14,982 bases of DNA from Desulfatitalea sp. (GTDB lineage: Bacteria; Desulfobacterota; Desulfobacteria; Desulfobacterales; Desulfosarcinaceae): NCBI GenBank assembly GCA_018224505.1, contig JAGTVD010000318.1, positions 1 to 14,982 on the forward strand, read 5' to 3'. How positions within the stretch are numbered: position 1 is the stretch's first letter; each line of letters starts with the position of its first letter. Below the pieces are notes generated by a model. That model saw nothing but the letters and a program-made list of their open reading frames with translations, did no database searches and was not told the DNA's origin. This document shows, one piece after another, positions 12,632 through 14,982 of this stretch. The translations under genes were made by a program, and so were the position numbers.

Positions 12632-14265
12632 TGTATCTCAAATATTTCCAGCTCAATACAAAGCCCTTTCAAATCACCGCCGATCCCGGGTTTCTTTGGT
12701 TAGGCGAAAAGCACAAGGAAGCCCTGGCCACCCTGCGCTACGGGATCCTGGACAACCGCGGATTTTTGCTGCTCACCGGCGAAGTGGGCACCGGCAAAAC
12801 ACTGCTCATCAACCGTTTGGTCACCTTGTTGGATCTGGATACCGTGGTGGCGACGCTCCCCGACCCCGATCTGGTCAGCATGGATTTTTACAACCTGTTG
12901 GCCGACGGGTTCAATATGAATCGCACTTTCGACAGTAAGGGCGCCTTCCTCATCCATTTGCGGGATTTTCTGCATCAGAGTTATGCCGATCGCAAGCAGG
13001 TCCTGCTGATCATTGATGAAAGCCAACGCCTGAACCATCGCCTGATGGAAGATATCCGCGTCCTATCCAACATCGAGCTTCACGACCGCAAGTTGATCAA
13101 TATTTTTTTCGTCGGGCAACAGGAATTCAATACATTGCTCGCCGAACCGGAAAACCGGGCGCTGGCGCAACGTATCACGGTGCGCTACCACATTTCTCCC
13201 CTGGAACCGCCTGAGGTGAATGACTACATTCGACATCGTCTCAAAGTGGCCGGTACCAGCCGTGAGATCTTTACTTCCCGAGCCGTCCAGGAGATCTACC
13301 AATTTTCCGGTGGCATCCCACGACTGATCAACATCCTGTGCGATCATGCCTTACTCACCGCATATGCCCGCGATACCAAGCAGGTGGATGCACCCATGAT
13401 CAAGGAGTGCGCCCGGGAATTGCGTATCCCCTATAACAACCCCAAGTCCCAGGCGGAAATTGCGAATCGTGCTCCGGACTCCGTATCCATCTCCAATGCC
13501 GTTGCCAAGGCGACCACGGGCAAGGTGGCTGTCAGCCCCGGGGCGGGTGGTGAGAAGACACCTGCGCCCCGCAACCGTCCAAAACCGGCGACCCGCCCGG
13601 CAAGATCCGTTTTTGCCAAGCTTTTTTACGTCTTGGTGGTCATGTCATTAGTGGCGCTGGCCGCCTTTTTGATCACCCGGTATGCCGGGGAGGATCGAAC
13701 CCGCTATGATGCGGAGGATTTGACACCCCAGAAGTACCTGAGCACTTTGGAAAGAGAGCGGGCGTCACTGGCCCAACGCATGGCGGAAGGCGAAGGTCCC
13801 ACCGATATCGTCGAAGAGGAGGATCTTGCAGCACCGGAGATGTACAATGCCGTGGACGATGCGACACCGGAGGAGACGACCGAAGCCGCTTCGGCGCCGC
13901 GCCCCCTCGAACCCCTGCCCGTCGTTGGGCAAACCATTACCATCCCCTTTACGATCAACTCCAACGAGATCGATGACGCCTCCTATGAGGTGTTGGATCG
14001 TATCGCGGCGATGCTGCGTGAGCGGCCTGACCATTTGCTTCATGTGCGGGGTTACACCGATTCATCCGGATCGGCCTCCTATAATGAAAGCGTGTCCCGA
14101 TTCCGGGCCAATGCGGTTAAATCCTATCTGATGGGCAAGGGCGCACCGCCTGAAAGAATTCAGGTTTTCGCGATGGGATCCGCCAACCCCGCCGCCTCCA
14201 ACGAGATTCCCGCGGGGCGTCGCCAGAACCGCCGGGTAGAGGTTTACTTTGCCCGCAACCCCTAA
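12631..14265 (+). CDS. ExeA/GspA-like AAA ATPase fused via one TM helix to a C-terminal OmpA peptidoglycan-binding domain
   Basis: The 544-residue protein has three parts. Residues 1-265 are an ExeA-type AAA+ ATPase: the usual start YLKYFQLNTKPFQITADPGF, Walker A GEVGTGKT (50-57), Walker B LLIIDE (125-130), and FSGGIPRLINILCDHALL (225-242), typical of the lid region. Residues 270-328 are a Pro/Ala/Lys-rich linker, followed by a TM helix at 329-349. Residues 350-430 are a disordered acidic periplasmic stretch. Residues 433-541 are an OmpA-like domain with GYTDSSG (D477), SRFRANAV (R492) and NRRVEVYF, the residues that bind diaminopimelate in the family. ExeA of Aeromonas has the same plan but with a different (PF01471-type) peptidoglycan-binding domain, and helps assemble the type II secretin. 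ATP-driven remodelling of peptidoglycan or insertion of an envelope complex is the inferred role. It is coupled to the two-TM gene upstream. Confidence 0.92.
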   Translation: MYLKYFQLNTKPFQITADPGFLWLGEKHKEALATLRYGILDNRGFLLLTGEVGTGKTLLINRLVTLLDLDTVVATLPDPDLVSMDFYNLLADGFNMNRTFDSKGAFLIHLRDFLHQSYADRKQVLLIIDESQRLNHRLMEDIRVLSNIELHDRKLINIFFVGQQEFNTLLAEPENRALAQRITVRYHISPLEPPEVNDYIRHRLKVAGTSREIFTSRAVQEIYQFSGGIPRLINILCDHALLTAYARDTKQVDAPMIKECARELRIPYNNPKSQAEIANRAPDSVSISNAVAKATTGKVAVSPGAGGEKTPAPRNRPKPATRPARSVFAKLFYVLVVMSLVALAAFLITRYAGEDRTRYDAEDLTPQKYLSTLERERASLAQRMAEGEGPTDIVEEEDLAAPEMYNAVDDATPEETTEAASAPRPLEPLPVVGQTITIPFTINSNEIDDASYEVLDRIAAMLRERPDHLLHVRGYTDSSGSASYNESVSRFRANAVKSYLMGKGAPPERIQVFAMGSANPAASNEIPAGRRQNRRVEVYFARNP

Positions 14266-14423
14266 CACGTGCCCATCCACAAATGGCCAATGGGCCCGAT
14301 ATCGGCGTTGTGCGAAAAATTTAATCCTCGGAATATCACCATAAGCCCGTGGGTCAATTTTTTGCGCGCCTTGACCTCGACCCAATTGGCCTGTTTCTGA
14401 ATGGACGCCGACAAGCGCGGAGT

Positions 14424-14982
14424 ATGGATTTGATTGGCCGCAATACTGTTCTTTGGGGGCTGCTGATACTGTGTGTGCTGGGACCCTCCACCGCCCACGC
14501 CGGCAGCCGAATCATTCTGAACGATGGCACCGTTGAGGAGAGCGATCGGGTCTGGGAATCTGAAAAATACGTGCACTTCATTCTCCGAGGAACCCAAACG
14601 GTGGAAATTCGCTATGCCAAGGAGATCGTGGCGCGTATCGAGCCCTTGGCGCCGCGCCATGAGATTGCCGGCAGCCCTGCCAAGGCGGGGATTCCCGAAT
14701 TGTCTCAAGATGCCATAGCGCCAGGGTCTTCGCAGACATTGGACAAGATGTCACCACCGGAAGAAGTGGCTTCCGATTCCGCGGCACTGCAATCCAGATC
14801 GGCCCCGGACCCCAAGATCATCGCGAGCCATCGCAATGTGAGTTTTTACGATCCGCAGCGCACGCAACGGTATTGGGCCAGCCATCAGTCGCAGCACCTC
14901 AGCCTCGCTGCCGCCCTCGAAGCGCTGGCCAAGCTCTATGACCGCCCCACCGATTGGGTGGTGGCGCATATGGGCCAGGAGA
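14424..14982 (+). CDS. Secreted protein with small N-terminal beta domain, 3' end outside window
   Basis: The frame opens at ATG 14424 and is still open at the window end (186 codons visible). Residues 1-26 are a clear signal peptide (MDLIGRNTVLWGLLILCVLG, then PSTAHA before the predicted cut). Residues 27-75 look like a small all-beta unit: SRIILNDGTVEESDRVWESE, then VHFILRG, then TVEIRYAKEIVARIE. This is the pattern of short SH3/Sm-like modules found in secreted deltaproteobacterial proteins. A polar Pro/Ser-rich linker (76-137) leads to a conserved-looking segment with FYDPQRTQRYW and LAKLYDRPTDWVVAHMG at 138-185. No function is known to me. GGAG at 14419-14422 is only 1 nt from the ATG, so translation may be weak or depend on the gene upstream. 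It is in line with the ATPase gene, 158 nt away, with no terminator between. Confidence 0.78.
   Translation, partial: MDLIGRNTVLWGLLILCVLGPSTAHAGSRIILNDGTVEESDRVWESEKYVHFILRGTQTVEIRYAKEIVARIEPLAPRHEIAGSPAKAGIPELSQDAIAPGSSQTLDKMSPPEEVASDSAALQSRSAPDPKIIASHRNVSFYDPQRTQRYWASHQSQHLSLAAALEALAKLYDRPTDWVVAHMGQE

Noticed and set aside
14271..14295. GCCCAT/ATGGGC inverted repeat after the ATPase gene as a terminator
   Set aside because: Six-base stem with a 13-nt loop and no T tract; too weak to be a terminator.

Overview
The window is about 15 kb of dense, GC-rich bacterial DNA with short intergenic gaps; no stretch of 300 bases lacks a gene. The gene set suggests a Gram-negative anaerobe: two large Fe-S flavoprotein ene-reductases, a periplasmic lytic transglycosylase, an ExeA-type ATPase with an OmpA domain, a DjlA-type co-chaperone and Hsp33. 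My best guess is a sulfate-reducing Desulfobacterota (Desulfosarcina-like). That is inference from overall resemblance, because there is no rRNA or other phylogenetic marker. No mobile element, CRISPR array, tRNA or rRNA was seen.

Layout. (1) 1-2560, plus strand: a tight operon of a dus fragment cut by the window edge, an MltD-like lytic transglycosylase and Hsp33, with gaps of 1 and 3 nt. (2) 2596-3772, minus strand: a membrane-anchored TPR protein followed by a NUDIX hydrolase of ADP-ribose pyrophosphatase type, with a plausible promoter at 3828-3856. (3) 3919-7957: two convergent paralogous flavoenzymes (FMN barrel, 4Fe-4S, FAD/NAD domains) related to 2,4-dienoyl-CoA and enoate reductases. 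A strong hairpin terminator lies between them. (4) 7958-8191: a divergent control region with three inverted repeats, then an epoxide-hydrolase-like alpha/beta hydrolase whose ribosome binding site is a run of eight G. (5) 9125-10905, minus strand: an operon of two single-TM coiled-coil proteins of unknown function with a possible 45-codon gene between them. (6) 11068-11823: a DjlA-like TerB/J-domain protein. (7) 12059-14982, plus strand: a two-TM protein, translationally coupled to an ExeA-like AAA ATPase fused through one TM helix to a periplasmic OmpA peptidoglycan-binding domain, then a secreted protein that runs off the window.

How the genes may work together. The 12.0-15.0 kb cluster looks like an ATP-driven, peptidoglycan-anchored envelope machine and is the best candidate for an undescribed system. 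The 9.1-10.9 kb membrane coiled-coil pair is the second. The flavoenzyme/hydrolase block looks catabolic (unsaturated acyl or enoate compounds and epoxides). It is probably under local repressor control, but no regulator gene is present in the window.
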